DNA of 49,818 bases from CAZEDU01 sp964511185 (GTDB lineage: Bacteria; Myxococcota; Myxococcia; Myxococcales; Myxococcaceae), in NCBI GenBank assembly GCA_964511185.1, contig CAZEDU010000025.1, positions 1 through 49,818 on the forward strand, read 5' to 3'. Position numbers and translations under genes: made by a program. A model generated the notes under the pieces. That model worked only from the letters and a program-made list of their open reading frames with translations. It had not been told where the DNA came from and made no database searches. This document shows positions 23,644 to 32,115 of the stretch, in pieces (position 1 is the first letter of the stretch; each line of letters starts with the position of its first letter).

Positions 23644-26600
23644 GAAGCGCCTGGGTCCTCACCGCGATGCTCTTCGCCGCCGGCTGCAGCTGCGGCGAAG
23701 CGCCCAGGCCGCGCGCCGACGCGGGCGCCGAAGACGCCGGATTGCCGGTCGAGCCTGACGGGGGCAGCGAGACGCCGGACGGCGGGGCGGACGCGGGTCC
23801 ACCGCCGCAGCTCAAGATTCTCAAAGTGCTCCCGCCGCGCGGCAGCTCGGCCGGCGGCACCCCGGTCACGCTCACCGGCTCGGGCTTCATCCAGGGCTTC
23901 GCGACGCGCGGCACCGAGGCGAAGAAGGCGACGAGCCTCAAGTTCGGCTCGAACCCGGTCATCGACTTTCAGATCATCGACGACGAGACCATCGACCTGC
24001 GCTCGCCGCCGGGCGTGACCGGGCTGACGAACCTCGTCATCGAGAACCCGAACGGCAAGGTGACCTGCAGCGGCTGCTTCACCTACTTCGACGAGCTGGG
24101 GCTGTTCGCGCTCTCGCCCGCGCAGGGACCGCTCGGCGGAGGCACCGAGGTCGAGCTCACCGGCCAGGGCTTCACCGACGACGTGCAGGTGTTGTTCGGC
24201 GGCCGCGCGAGCCCGAAGATTTCTTTCGTCTCCGCGACGAAGCTGCTCGCCGTCGCGCCGCACGGCGCCACCGGCGGGCTGGTCGACGCCGCCGTCTACA
24301 ACAAGAACGGCCTGGGCACGCTGTCGCGCGCGTTCCTCTACGTCGACGACCTGCGCGTCACGGGCATCAGCCCGCTAGCGGGCCCGCAGGCCGGCGGCAC
24401 CTCGGTCGCGCTCACCGGCCAGGGCTTCACCGGCGCGACCCAAGTCCTCTTCGGCGCCACGCCGGGCACCGCCCTCAACGTCGTCAACGGAAATCAGCTC
24501 ACCGTGGTGAGCCCTGCGGGAGCGTCCTTGGGCTCGGTCGACTTGACCGTGGTGACGCCGCGCGAGTCGTGGACGGTCAAGCGCGGCTTCAGCTACGTCA
24601 ACCCGTCGGGCGCGCTGCAGGTCTACTCGGTGTTCCCGCACGTCGGCGCCGCGGCGGGCGGCAACACGGTGACGCTCGTCGGTCAGGACTTGGATGCACC
24701 CGGGCTGACGGTGAGCTTCGGCGGGCAGAGCGCGAACGTCCTCTCGGCCACCGCGACCACCGCGCAGGTGGTGGTGCCGGCGCGCACCGGCGCCCGCCGC
24801 GTCTCCGTCACCGCGTCGGCCGGCGCGCAGAACGCGACGTCGAGCCAGGACTACGTCTATCGCCTCGCGCTGTCGGGCATCACCCCCAACACCGGCCCGT
24901 CGTCCGGCGGCACGGCGGCGAGCGTCACCGGCACGGGCCTGCCGCCCGACGCGCAGGTGTTCGTCGGCCCGCTCGCGGGCGTGNNNNNNNNNNTGTCCAT
25001 CACCACGCCCAGCGGCTCCGGCGGCGCGTCCAGCGACGTGAGGGTGCGCGAGGCCGCCGACCCCGAGAACGAAGCGGTGCTCACCGGCGCGTTCACCTTC
25101 AGCGCGCCGCTCACCGTCGGCCGGGTGCAGCCGGACCGCGGCGCCATCGCCGGCGGCACGCTGGTGACCGTGCATGGCTCGGGCTTCGGGCCGGGCACCG
25201 TCGTGTCCATCGGCACGGCGAAGGCGAAGGACGTGAAGATCGTCGACAGCCACACGCTCACCTGCCGAACGCCGCGCGGCAACGTCGGCCCGGTCGACGT
25301 GGTGGTCGAGCGGCTGGGGCAGAGCGACACCTTGCCCGGCGGCTTCTCGTTCTTCGACCCGCGCAACTTCTCCGGAGGCCTCTCGGGCGGGCCGCTGCGC
25401 GGCACCCTCAACATCACGGTGCTCGACGGGACGCAGGGCTTCTACGGCGCCCCGGTGCCGCTGACGAACGTGATGCTGGGGGTGGATCCGTCGACGCCGT
25501 ACCAAGGGCTCACCGACGCGCGCGGGCAGATCACCTTCTCCGACGCGGTGCTGGTGAAGGCGCAGACGGTGACGGCGTGGAAGGACGGATACGAGAGCGC
25601 CACCGTCACGCAGGTCGACTCGGAGAACCTGACCGTGTTCATCGCGCGGACCTCGGGCGATGGCAGCCCCGGTGCGCCTCCTCCCGGTCCGCCCGCGTCG
25701 GTCATCTCGGGGCGGGTGAGCGGCTTCAAGGCGCCGCGGCCGCTCGCCACGAACGAGGTGCTCGAGGCCCGCGTGTTCGTCGCGCAGCAGTCGTACTTCG
25801 AGGGGCCGCCGTTCCGCGCGCCGTCGACGCGCCGCGGAGAGAAGTGGGTCGTCACCGCGGACAAGGGCGACTACCTGGTCTACACCGGCGCCGGCCTGCG
25901 CGCGGTCTACGCGGTGTTCGGCATCAAGCACAACGCGTCGAACACCTTCACGCCGTACCTGATGGGCCTGCGCAAGGGCATCACCACCTCGCCCGACGTG
26001 CCGGCGGTCAACACCGACATCGTGCTCGACATGCACCTGGACCGCACGGTGCCGATCACCATCGACAACCCGCTCTCCTTCCAGGGCACGTTCGGCATCC
26101 CAGAGGCCGCGCAGAACGTCGTCTATTCTTGGCTCGACCTGGGCGCCGAAGGGCTGATCCCGAATCCGTACAACTGGAACGCCGGCACCGCGGTGTTGAG
26201 CTCGGTGGCTGGGACACAGCCGCAGTTTTCCTTCGGCGCCTTCCCGCACCTCGACGGCTCGAACTTCGTGTTCTTGAACCTGTCGTTCCCCAGCACGTTC
26301 ATGCCGCAGAGCTATTACTTCCGGCGTCAGCCGGGCGACCTGACGCAAGGCGTGACGGTGGGGCCGATGCTGCCGCCGCCGGAGATTGTCCAGCCCAGCG
26401 GCACCTTCCAAGGGCAGATCGCCTGGACCTTTCCGCCCGGGCCCGCGCCGCACATCCTGCAGGTGCAGATCGTCAAGCCCACGCTCTTCGGCGACTTGAC
26501 GCTGTGGTCGGTGGTGCTGCCCGGCACCGAGACGCAGGTGACGCTGCCGCCGCCCGCGGTGCAGAAGCTCCAGAACGAAGAGGCCGGAAACCCGCTGCTC

Positions 26601-26720
26601 GTCATCATCTATGGCAGCCGCTCGCCGAAGTTCAGCTATAGCCAGTGGTCGTACGACACGTTGTCGGTGATTTCGTGGTCGAGCTTCACTTACTCCGAGA
26701 GCGCAGCGTTCACGCCGTGA
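23640..26720 (+). CDS. IPT/TIG repeat lipoprotein, gene 4 of the lipoprotein operon (contains assembly gap)
   Basis: This protein of about 1026 residues has the lipobox MLFAAGC (Cys16) and an Asp/Pro/Gly linker. Six IPT/TIG Ig-like domains follow, each opening with a P-x-x-G-x-x-x-G-G-T type motif (PPRGSSAGGTPV, PAQGPLGGGTEV, PLAGPQAGGTSV, PHVGAAAGGNTV, PNTGPSSGGTAA, PDRGAIAGGTLV). A carboxypeptidase-regulatory-like domain follows (GVDPSTPYQGLTDARGQITF), then about 370 C-terminal residues with no recognised family. Ten Ns interrupt the fifth IPT domain. The frame continues across them, but the gap length is nominal. It overlaps the next gene by four bases (GTGA). Confidence 0.85.
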   Translation: MRSAWVLTAMLFAAGCSCGEAPRPRADAGAEDAGLPVEPDGGSETPDGGADAGPPPQLKILKVLPPRGSSAGGTPVTLTGSGFIQGFATRGTEAKKATSLKFGSNPVIDFQIIDDETIDLRSPPGVTGLTNLVIENPNGKVTCSGCFTYFDELGLFALSPAQGPLGGGTEVELTGQGFTDDVQVLFGGRASPKISFVSATKLLAVAPHGATGGLVDAAVYNKNGLGTLSRAFLYVDDLRVTGISPLAGPQAGGTSVALTGQGFTGATQVLFGATPGTALNVVNGNQLTVVSPAGASLGSVDLTVVTPRESWTVKRGFSYVNPSGALQVYSVFPHVGAAAGGNTVTLVGQDLDAPGLTVSFGGQSANVLSATATTAQVVVPARTGARRVSVTASAGAQNATSSQDYVYRLALSGITPNTGPSSGGTAASVTGTGLPPDAQVFVGPLAGVXXXXSITTPSGSGGASSDVRVREAADPENEAVLTGAFTFSAPLTVGRVQPDRGAIAGGTLVTVHGSGFGPGTVVSIGTAKAKDVKIVDSHTLTCRTPRGNVGPVDVVVERLGQSDTLPGGFSFFDPRNFSGGLSGGPLRGTLNITVLDGTQGFYGAPVPLTNVMLGVDPSTPYQGLTDARGQITFSDAVLVKAQTVTAWKDGYESATVTQVDSENLTVFIARTSGDGSPGAPPPGPPASVISGRVSGFKAPRPLATNEVLEARVFVAQQSYFEGPPFRAPSTRRGEKWVVTADKGDYLVYTGAGLRAVYAVFGIKHNASNTFTPYLMGLRKGITTSPDVPAVNTDIVLDMHLDRTVPITIDNPLSFQGTFGIPEAAQNVVYSWLDLGAEGLIPNPYNWNAGTAVLSSVAGTQPQFSFGAFPHLDGSNFVFLNLSFPSTFMPQSYYFRRQPGDLTQGVTVGPMLPPPEIVQPSGTFQGQIAWTFPPGPAPHILQVQIVKPTLFGDLTLWSVVLPGTETQVTLPPPAVQKLQNEEAGNPLLVIIYGSRSPKFSYSQWSYDTLSVISWSSFTYSESAAFTP
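24984..24993. other. Assembly gap of 10 Ns inside the IPT lipoprotein gene
   Basis: Ten undetermined bases lie in the fifth IPT domain, between VFVGPLAGV and SITTPSG. Sequence on both sides is in one frame only if the gap is treated as 10 bases. Compared with the third IPT domain, about seven residues seem to be missing here, so the true gap is probably longer. Confidence 0.95.
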
Positions 26721-27877
26721 CCCGAGCCGCCTTCTTCGCGCTGAGTGTGTGGGTGTTCGCGCTGGCCGGCTGCCGGCCGGAGCGGACGCGCGGCACTGGC
26801 TGTAACGAAGATCAGGACTGCGTGAAGGGCGGCGAGCCGGTGAGCTCGGTGCGCTGCGAGACGCAGACCGGCGTCTGTTATTGCCGCACCGACGACGCCT
26901 GCGCCCCGAGCGAGCTGTGCAACCTGGCCGGGTTTTGCCAGGACCGCACCGGCTGCACCGCCAACAGCGACTGCTTGGATCCGTCGCTCTTCTGCGAGAC
27001 GACGACCGGCACCTGCTTGCCGCGCGGCCGCTGCTCGTCTGACCTGCACTGCAAGCTGGGCGAGGTCTGCGACACCGGCCGCTCCACCTGCGTCGCCGGT
27101 TGCCGTTCGCACGGCGACTGCCCGGGCAGCTCGTGCCGCTGCGGCGACGTCGCTTGCGGCTGCGATGCCGGCAGCGAGGCCGAGCGCGCGCAGTGCGCCA
27201 TCGGCGTCTGCGACCCGAGCTTCTGCGCGGATCAGAGCTTCTGCGCGTTCGGGCAGATCTGCGGCGCGCCGCCGGATGCGGGCGCCGCGGTGAATCAGTG
27301 CTACAGCGACTTCGACGACTCGCGGCGCCCGTACTGCAACAACTGCGTGTTCGGAGCCGGGACGTCGGTGTGCGGCAACGGGCCTCACTTCTGCCTCATC
27401 GACACCGCCCACCCCGGCAATTACTTCTGCGGGGTCGACTGCTCGCAGGGGCAGCAGTGCCCCAATGGGTACGCGTGCTCGGACGTCATCGTCGTGCTCT
27501 CGCAGTGGCAGTGCAACGCCAACACGCCTTGTCCGGTGAACACGTCGCTGCCTTGTCAGGAAGACGCCAACTGCAAGCGCGGCGGGAAGTGCGTGAAGCT
27601 CGCGGGTCAGCCGAGCGGCTTCTGCGCCGGGCGCTGCAACATCGACGAAGGCGACGCGTTTGGGTACTGCAGCTGCCTGGAGAGCTCGGACTGTCCGACC
27701 GAGACCTGCAGCGCAGGGGAGTGCAGCATCACGCGGCGCCGCTGCGTCGACAGCTCGGACTGCGTTCCGCCGAAGGCGCTGGGCATCAGCTGCGTCGACT
27801 TCCAAGGCGGCGGCGGGTGCCTCATCGGGCAGAACTGCGCGCCTGCGAACGGGCTGAGCTGCATCGAAGTCCGCTGA
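26717..27877 (+). CDS. Cysteine-rich lipoprotein, gene 5 of the lipoprotein operon
   Basis: This 386-residue protein has a GTG start overlapping the previous stop and the lipobox VFALAGC (Cys19). The mature chain carries more than 40 cysteines in short repeats like those of gene 3 (DDACAPSELCNLAGFC, SSDLHCKLGEVCDTG), but without PPC domains. A central segment (YCNNCVFGAG to CGVDCSQGQQCPNGYAC) has a different cysteine spacing. It is probably extracellular or periplasmic and heavily disulfide-bonded. It ends the operon, and no clear terminator follows. Confidence 0.86.
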   Translation: MTRAAFFALSVWVFALAGCRPERTRGTGCNEDQDCVKGGEPVSSVRCETQTGVCYCRTDDACAPSELCNLAGFCQDRTGCTANSDCLDPSLFCETTTGTCLPRGRCSSDLHCKLGEVCDTGRSTCVAGCRSHGDCPGSSCRCGDVACGCDAGSEAERAQCAIGVCDPSFCADQSFCAFGQICGAPPDAGAAVNQCYSDFDDSRRPYCNNCVFGAGTSVCGNGPHFCLIDTAHPGNYFCGVDCSQGQQCPNGYACSDVIVVLSQWQCNANTPCPVNTSLPCQEDANCKRGGKCVKLAGQPSGFCAGRCNIDEGDAFGYCSCLESSDCPTETCSAGECSITRRRCVDSSDCVPPKALGISCVDFQGGGGCLIGQNCAPANGLSCIEVR

Positions 27878-28210
27878 CGCTTCTCGGCTGATCCACAGCG
27901 CGCCCGCGAGAGGGTTCACGCTGAGTCTGTGTTGCGGGCAGTCCGCGCTACGACCCTGTAGCAGCGCCACAAACGCTTGAAGCGCCGAGCGGTGTCACAA
28001 GCCCGTGACCGTCCAGTGCGGACCAAAACCTGACTACCTTGCAAAGCCAATCAAGGTTGGCTAGGGCACAACCCCCGTAATTTGAAACATTCCTGTTTTA
28101 AAGGATTGGGGGCGCGCTTGAAGCCAGAAGAGTTACGACGAGAAGTTCCTTCTGCCCCGGTAGTGAACGAGCTTCCGCGCGCATCACCGGAGCTCTCGCC
28201 CCCGCCTTCG
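27878..28210. other. Leader region upstream of the ThDP enzyme, no gene seen
   Basis: This 333-base stretch has no convincing gene, although the ThDP-enzyme frame is open from 28082 and a TTG or GTG start within it cannot be excluded. It is less GC-rich than its surroundings from about 28010 to 28110. Short inverted repeats occur at 27974-27984 (CGCTTGAAGCG), 27994-28009 (GTCAC/GTGAC) and 28036-28062. Confidence 0.5.
28036..28062 (+). promoter_or_regulatory. Two overlapping, mutually exclusive hairpins
   Basis: ACCTTG (28036-28041) can pair with CAAGGT (28052-28057). AGCCAA (28045-28050) can pair with TTGGCT (28057-28062). The two stems share a base and each would disrupt the other, as in attenuators or riboswitch-like leaders. 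Alternatively each is a protein-binding inverted repeat. I see no match to the known TPP riboswitch consensus. Confidence 0.35.
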
Positions 28211-29896
28211 ATGCGCGAGCCTTCCGCGGCGCACGAGATTCTTCAGGTTCTGATCAGCCGAGGCGTCGATCGCGTCTTCGGGATTCCGGGCGGCACCATC
28301 GCTCCGCTCTTCGATGCGTTGCTCGACTTCGACATCGAGCTGGTGCTGTGCCAGCAAGAGACGATGGCCGTCTATGCGGCCTCCGCCTATGCGGAAGCGA
28401 CCGGCAAGCCCGGCGTCGTCTTCGTCACCTCGGGGCCGGGCCTCCTCAACGCGGTGACGGGCGTCGCTGCCGCCTATCACGCCGAGGTCCCGCTCATTCT
28501 CATCGGTGGCGAGGTCGCGCACCGCTCGCTCGGGCGGGGCGCGCTGCAGGACGGAGGCGGGTCTGGCCTCGACATGGAAACGATCTTTGGGCCCTTCACC
28601 AAACGCACCGAGGCGTTCTTCAGCACGTCGCGCGGGCCGGCCATGGTCGACCAGGCGTTGGCCACCGCGCTCTCGGTTCCCATGGGGCCGGTGTTCCTTC
28701 GCATTCCCGTCGACCTGGTGGCGGGGGCCCACTCCGGGGGCCAGGTCGTTCCGTCCGTTCCTGTCCCCGCGCCCGCCCCCAGCCTCGATGCGTGCGAGCA
28801 GATCGCGCTCATGCTGCAGTCAGCCACCAAGTCGGTGATCTTCGCTGGCGTCGGGGCGCGGCGCGCGGGCGCGGCTCAAGCCTTGCGACGTCTGGCGGAA
28901 GCCAGCGGGTGCCCGGTCGTCACCGACGTCGAGGCCAAGAGCCTCTTCCCCGAAAGCCACCCACTGTCGGCGGGGGTGTACGGGGTCGGTGGTCGAGGCG
29001 CGGCGGCGGCGTTGATCAACGGCAGAACCAACCTGCTCCTGTGCTTCGGCGCGCGGCTCGACGACACGACGACCAACAACTTCAGCCAGGCCATCGCGTC
29101 GATCGAGACGCTCGTGCAAATCGACCACAACCCCAGCCGGCTGGGGCGGGCATACCGGCCTCAAATCGCAATGCACTGCGACTTGGTCGCGGCGATGGAC
29201 GCCATCACGGCGCGGCTGAATCCCAACCGCAAACCTCCCGCGCCCTGGCAAAGCCGGGTGCCGCCGCCCCCGCCCACCGTCGTGGAGCCCTTGGGCGTGG
29301 CGCCGCACAACCCGCGCGCGGTGGTGTGGGCGCTGCGTGAAGTCCTGGGCGACGACGCGGTGTTCTCCTGCGACATCGGCAATCACTTGTTGTTCGCCGC
29401 CAACGAGCTCGCCCTCGACCGGCCCGACTCCTTCTATGTCTCGATTGGCTTGGGGGGCATGGGCTCTGGCATCGGCTACGCCATCGGCCTGCAGATGGGG
29501 TTGGCCGGCGCGCGGCAGGTGGTCTCCGTCTGCGGCGATGGCGGCATGTTGATGGTCGGCAACGAGATCGCGACCTGCGCGAAGTACGGAGTCCCCGTGC
29601 TCTTCGTCGTCTTCAACGACGGCTACCTCAACATGGTTCAGCACGGCCTCGAGCGCGTGATGGGCCGGTCGATCGACTGCCGCACGCCGGCGGTCGACTT
29701 CTGCGCGTACGCCGAGTCCCTGGGGGTCGAGTCGTTGCGCGTGAACAGCCTGGAGGATCTGCGCAGGATTTCGGAGTGGCCGCGCGACGCGCCTCTTTTG
29801 GTCGAGGTGCCGATCGATCCGAAGTTCCAGGCCAGCAATCCGCGGGAAGACACGATCAACTTCAACTTTCCCGACGAAGAGCGCGTGGAGAGCTGA
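28211..29896 (+). CDS. ThDP-dependent enzyme, acetolactate synthase-like
   Basis: This 561-residue cytoplasmic enzyme has the three-domain layout of the acetolactate synthase/pyruvate oxidase family. The N-terminal PYR domain has GIPGGTIAPLFD and the activating Glu50 (CQQETMAVYAASAYAEATG). The C-terminal PP domain binds Mg-ThDP through CGDGGMLMVGN and FNDGYLNM (about 440-470). The usual ALS segment after the first domain is replaced by GGEVAHRSLGRGALQDGG, and no regulatory small subunit (IlvN) is next to it. It is therefore probably not the housekeeping enzyme. It likely joins an alpha-keto acid to an aldehyde or keto acid. ATG 28211 matches family starts; TTG 28118 or 28082 are possible. Confidence 0.88.
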   Translation: MREPSAAHEILQVLISRGVDRVFGIPGGTIAPLFDALLDFDIELVLCQQETMAVYAASAYAEATGKPGVVFVTSGPGLLNAVTGVAAAYHAEVPLILIGGEVAHRSLGRGALQDGGGSGLDMETIFGPFTKRTEAFFSTSRGPAMVDQALATALSVPMGPVFLRIPVDLVAGAHSGGQVVPSVPVPAPAPSLDACEQIALMLQSATKSVIFAGVGARRAGAAQALRRLAEASGCPVVTDVEAKSLFPESHPLSAGVYGVGGRGAAAALINGRTNLLLCFGARLDDTTTNNFSQAIASIETLVQIDHNPSRLGRAYRPQIAMHCDLVAAMDAITARLNPNRKPPAPWQSRVPPPPPTVVEPLGVAPHNPRAVVWALREVLGDDAVFSCDIGNHLLFAANELALDRPDSFYVSIGLGGMGSGIGYAIGLQMGLAGARQVVSVCGDGGMLMVGNEIATCAKYGVPVLFVVFNDGYLNMVQHGLERVMGRSIDCRTPAVDFCAYAESLGVESLRVNSLEDLRRISEWPRDAPLLVEVPIDPKFQASNPREDTINFNFPDEERVES

Positions 29897-29940
29897 AGCG
29901 CAGGTCGACAGACGTTGTTTTCAACTCAAGGAGTCGTTCG

Positions 29941-31029
29941 ATGACGAAGCCGAGTCTGGAGATCATCAGCATGGGCGTCTACTTGCCGCCCGACGTCCGC
30001 ACGAATGATTGGTGGCCGCCCGAGATCGTCGCGAGCTGGAGCAAGACCGCCACCAAGAACATCGTTCGTGATCAACAGAAGGAAGAGGTCCCCACCTCTC
30101 GCCCCATTCAGCTCGCGCTCCAGGCGATGACCGAGCTGAAGAACGACCCGTTCAAAGGAACGGTGGAGCGGCGCATCCGGCCCGCGAACATGCGGCCCTC
30201 CGAGATGGAGATCTCGGCGGCGCGCGACGCGCTGAGCCGTGCGGGCCTGTCCCCGTCGGACATCGGTTTGCTGCTCGTGCAGAGCCAAGGCCCGGACAGC
30301 CTCCTGGCCCCCAATGCGACGTTGGTGCACCGCGCGCTGGGCGTCCCGGCGGAGTGCATGGCGACCAGCATCGAGGCGGGCTGCAACGGCTTCTCCTACC
30401 AGCTCTCGTTCGCGGCCAACATGCTGCAGACGGGCGCCATTCGGTATGCGTTGCTCGTGCAGTCCACCGCGCTCAACACGCTTCATCGCACCGAAGACTC
30501 CTTCTCGCCATGGTTCGGCGAAGGCGCCACTGCTGTGGTCGTGGGCCCTGCCTCCGGTGACTACGGCTTGCTCGCGCAGCACCACGAGGTCGACGGTGAC
30601 ATGTACGAGAGCTTGCTCGTCGGTCACCCCGACGGCCGCTGGTACGACGGCTTCACGCCCCGCGGCTACGTCGCCGACTTCAACATCGCCCGCCGGATGG
30701 CGGTGAGCCTGCCCGAGATGGCCCATCGGAGCATCACCAACACCCTGCAGAAGTGCGGTCATACCTCGCGTGAAATCGGCTTCCTGGCGTCCCACCAGCC
30801 CACGAAGTGGCTCCGCAGGGTCATTCAAGAAGCCATCGACGCACCTCAGGCGCGCTCGTGTGACACCTTCACGTGGACCGCAGGAATGGGCCCCTGCAAC
30901 ATCCCGCTCTGCATCGCGCTGGGGGAGCGTGAGGGGCTCATTCGAGACGGGGACTTGGTCGTCGGGTGGGGGGGGGGCTCCGGAATCACGCATGCCTCGT
31001 TCGCCCTACGCTGGCGACAGCGCGGCTAG
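29941..31029 (+). CDS. KAS III (FabH)-like enzyme lacking the catalytic Asn
   Basis: This 362-residue thiolase-fold protein begins 44 bases after the ThDP enzyme behind an AAGGAG ribosome site. The acyl-binding Cys148 is in EAGCNGFSYQ and the His285 in ASHQPTKWLRR. Where FabH has GNTSAASIP, this protein has AGMGPCNIP, so the third catalytic residue, Asn, is absent. KAS III relatives without this Asn often transfer acyl groups instead of making a decarboxylating C-C bond, as in CerJ-type enzymes. An 8-base G run lies near the 3' end. It probably acts on the product of, or a precursor for, the ThDP enzyme. Confidence 0.88.
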   Translation: MTKPSLEIISMGVYLPPDVRTNDWWPPEIVASWSKTATKNIVRDQQKEEVPTSRPIQLALQAMTELKNDPFKGTVERRIRPANMRPSEMEISAARDALSRAGLSPSDIGLLLVQSQGPDSLLAPNATLVHRALGVPAECMATSIEAGCNGFSYQLSFAANMLQTGAIRYALLVQSTALNTLHRTEDSFSPWFGEGATAVVVGPASGDYGLLAQHHEVDGDMYESLLVGHPDGRWYDGFTPRGYVADFNIARRMAVSLPEMAHRSITNTLQKCGHTSREIGFLASHQPTKWLRRVIQEAIDAPQARSCDTFTWTAGMGPCNIPLCIALGEREGLIRDGDLVVGWGGGSGITHASFALRWRQRG

Positions 31030-31105
31030 CGGCGAGAGCGGATAGGTGCAGACATTCCGCGAATGCTAGGCTTGCCGAAAATACCCATACGAGCAGGAGG
31101 GGCTC

Positions 31106-31642
31106 ATGGCGAACCAGTTGAAGGTTTTGGGGCAGGATGACGCGTACATCCGCGCGGAGTGGGAAAATCTGTATCTGGTCGTCTACCGCGCCGCGCCGAA
31201 GTTCGAGCATCTCGACGGAATCGAGAAGGACTTCCAGAGCCTGGTTTCGCGCTACCCCAACGGCATCGTGTCCTGCGTCATCATCGAGCCGGGCACGGGC
31301 GCGCCCGAAGCGAAGGTGCGTGAGCGGTCGAAGGCGATCATGGATGGCATCGCCAAGAACCTTCGCGGCGCTGCGACTGTGCCCGAAGGGGAAGGCCTGT
31401 GGGGCGCGACCATGCGGAGCCTGCTGGTGGGGATGACGCTGCTTGCTCCGTCGAGCTACCCGCAGGAGATCTGCAAGTCACAAGAAGAGGCCTCGGGCGT
31501 GCTGGCCAACTGGATGAACAGCGGTAAGCAGCCCGCCGACGTTCTGGCCGTGCTCCACGAGCTGCGCGTCGCTTTCGCCAAGCCGCAGGCGCAAGACACT
31601 GGCAAGAAGAGTTGGTGGCGCTCGAAGCCGAGTGTTCGCTAA
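31106..31642 (+). CDS. Conserved hypothetical protein
   Basis: This 178-residue cytoplasmic protein has an ATG start behind a strong GGAGGGG ribosome site. No signal peptide or membrane segment is seen. The first half looks alpha/beta (YLVVYRAAPKFEHLDGIEKDF, GIVSCVIIEPGTGAPEAKV) and resembles proteins I have seen in myxobacterial genomes, but I know no named domain. A basic and aromatic tail (KKSWWRSKP) ends the chain. Its neighbours are a stand-alone receiver and a chemosensory operon, so a signalling role is possible but only by context. Confidence 0.75.
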   Translation: MANQLKVLGQDDAYIRAEWENLYLVVYRAAPKFEHLDGIEKDFQSLVSRYPNGIVSCVIIEPGTGAPEAKVRERSKAIMDGIAKNLRGAATVPEGEGLWGATMRSLLVGMTLLAPSSYPQEICKSQEEASGVLANWMNSGKQPADVLAVLHELRVAFAKPQAQDTGKKSWWRSKPSVR

Positions 31643-31728
31643 CGAGCGCTCACACTTCCTTCCTGGCCCTCCCTAGGACCGGATTTGCCCCAATGCTACT
31701 TTGAGCCATCGGAGGGGAGCCCAACGCC

Positions 31729-32109
31729 ATGGAGTCGAAGAAGATTCTTCTGGTGGACGACAGCGACGTGGTGCTGGAAGCCAACCGAATCGCGCTCGAG
31801 GAGCACGGCTTCAACGTCATCACGCTCGACAATCCATACGCGGTTCCGTACGTCGTTCGAAAAGAGCTGCCCGACCTGGTGCTGGTCGACGTCAACATGC
31901 CCACGATGAAGGGCGACATGGTGGCGAAGATCATCGCCAACTACGGCATTCACAAGCGCGCGCCGATTCTTCTGCACTCCGACTTGCCCGAGAAAGATCT
32001 GCGCGCGCGCGCTGAGCGGGCGGGGGCGGCCGGCTTCATCCGCAAGACGCCCGACCGCGCGGCGTTCGTCGATCACATCCGTCACTGGCTGAAGGCGCCG
32101 GCGCGGTAG
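31729..32109 (+). CDS. Stand-alone CheY-like response regulator receiver
   Basis: This 126-residue protein consists of a single receiver domain. The acidic pair D10/D11, the phospho-acceptor D54 (LVLVDVNMP) and the lysine in GFIRKTPD are all present. Where most receivers have Thr/Ser before the alpha-4 helix there is LLHSDLPEKD, which keeps a Ser. There is no output domain. It converges with the CheR gene, whose stop lies 6 bases away, and it may receive phosphate from the CheA hybrid next door. The ribosome site is GGAGGGG. Confidence 0.93.
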   Translation: MESKKILLVDDSDVVLEANRIALEEHGFNVITLDNPYAVPYVVRKELPDLVLVDVNMPTMKGDMVAKIIANYGIHKRAPILLHSDLPEKDLRARAERAGAAGFIRKTPDRAAFVDHIRHWLKAPAR

Positions 32110-32115
32110 CGCGGA

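Noticed and set aside
24375..26453. A 692-codon open frame opposite the IPT lipoprotein gene
   Set aside because: It is antisense, low in complexity and lacks protein motifs. The plus-strand frame has a lipobox and six IPT domains.
28036..28110. TPP riboswitch upstream of the ThDP-dependent enzyme
   Set aside because: The conserved riboswitch core sequences are not present. The gene uses ThDP as a cofactor and does not make it.
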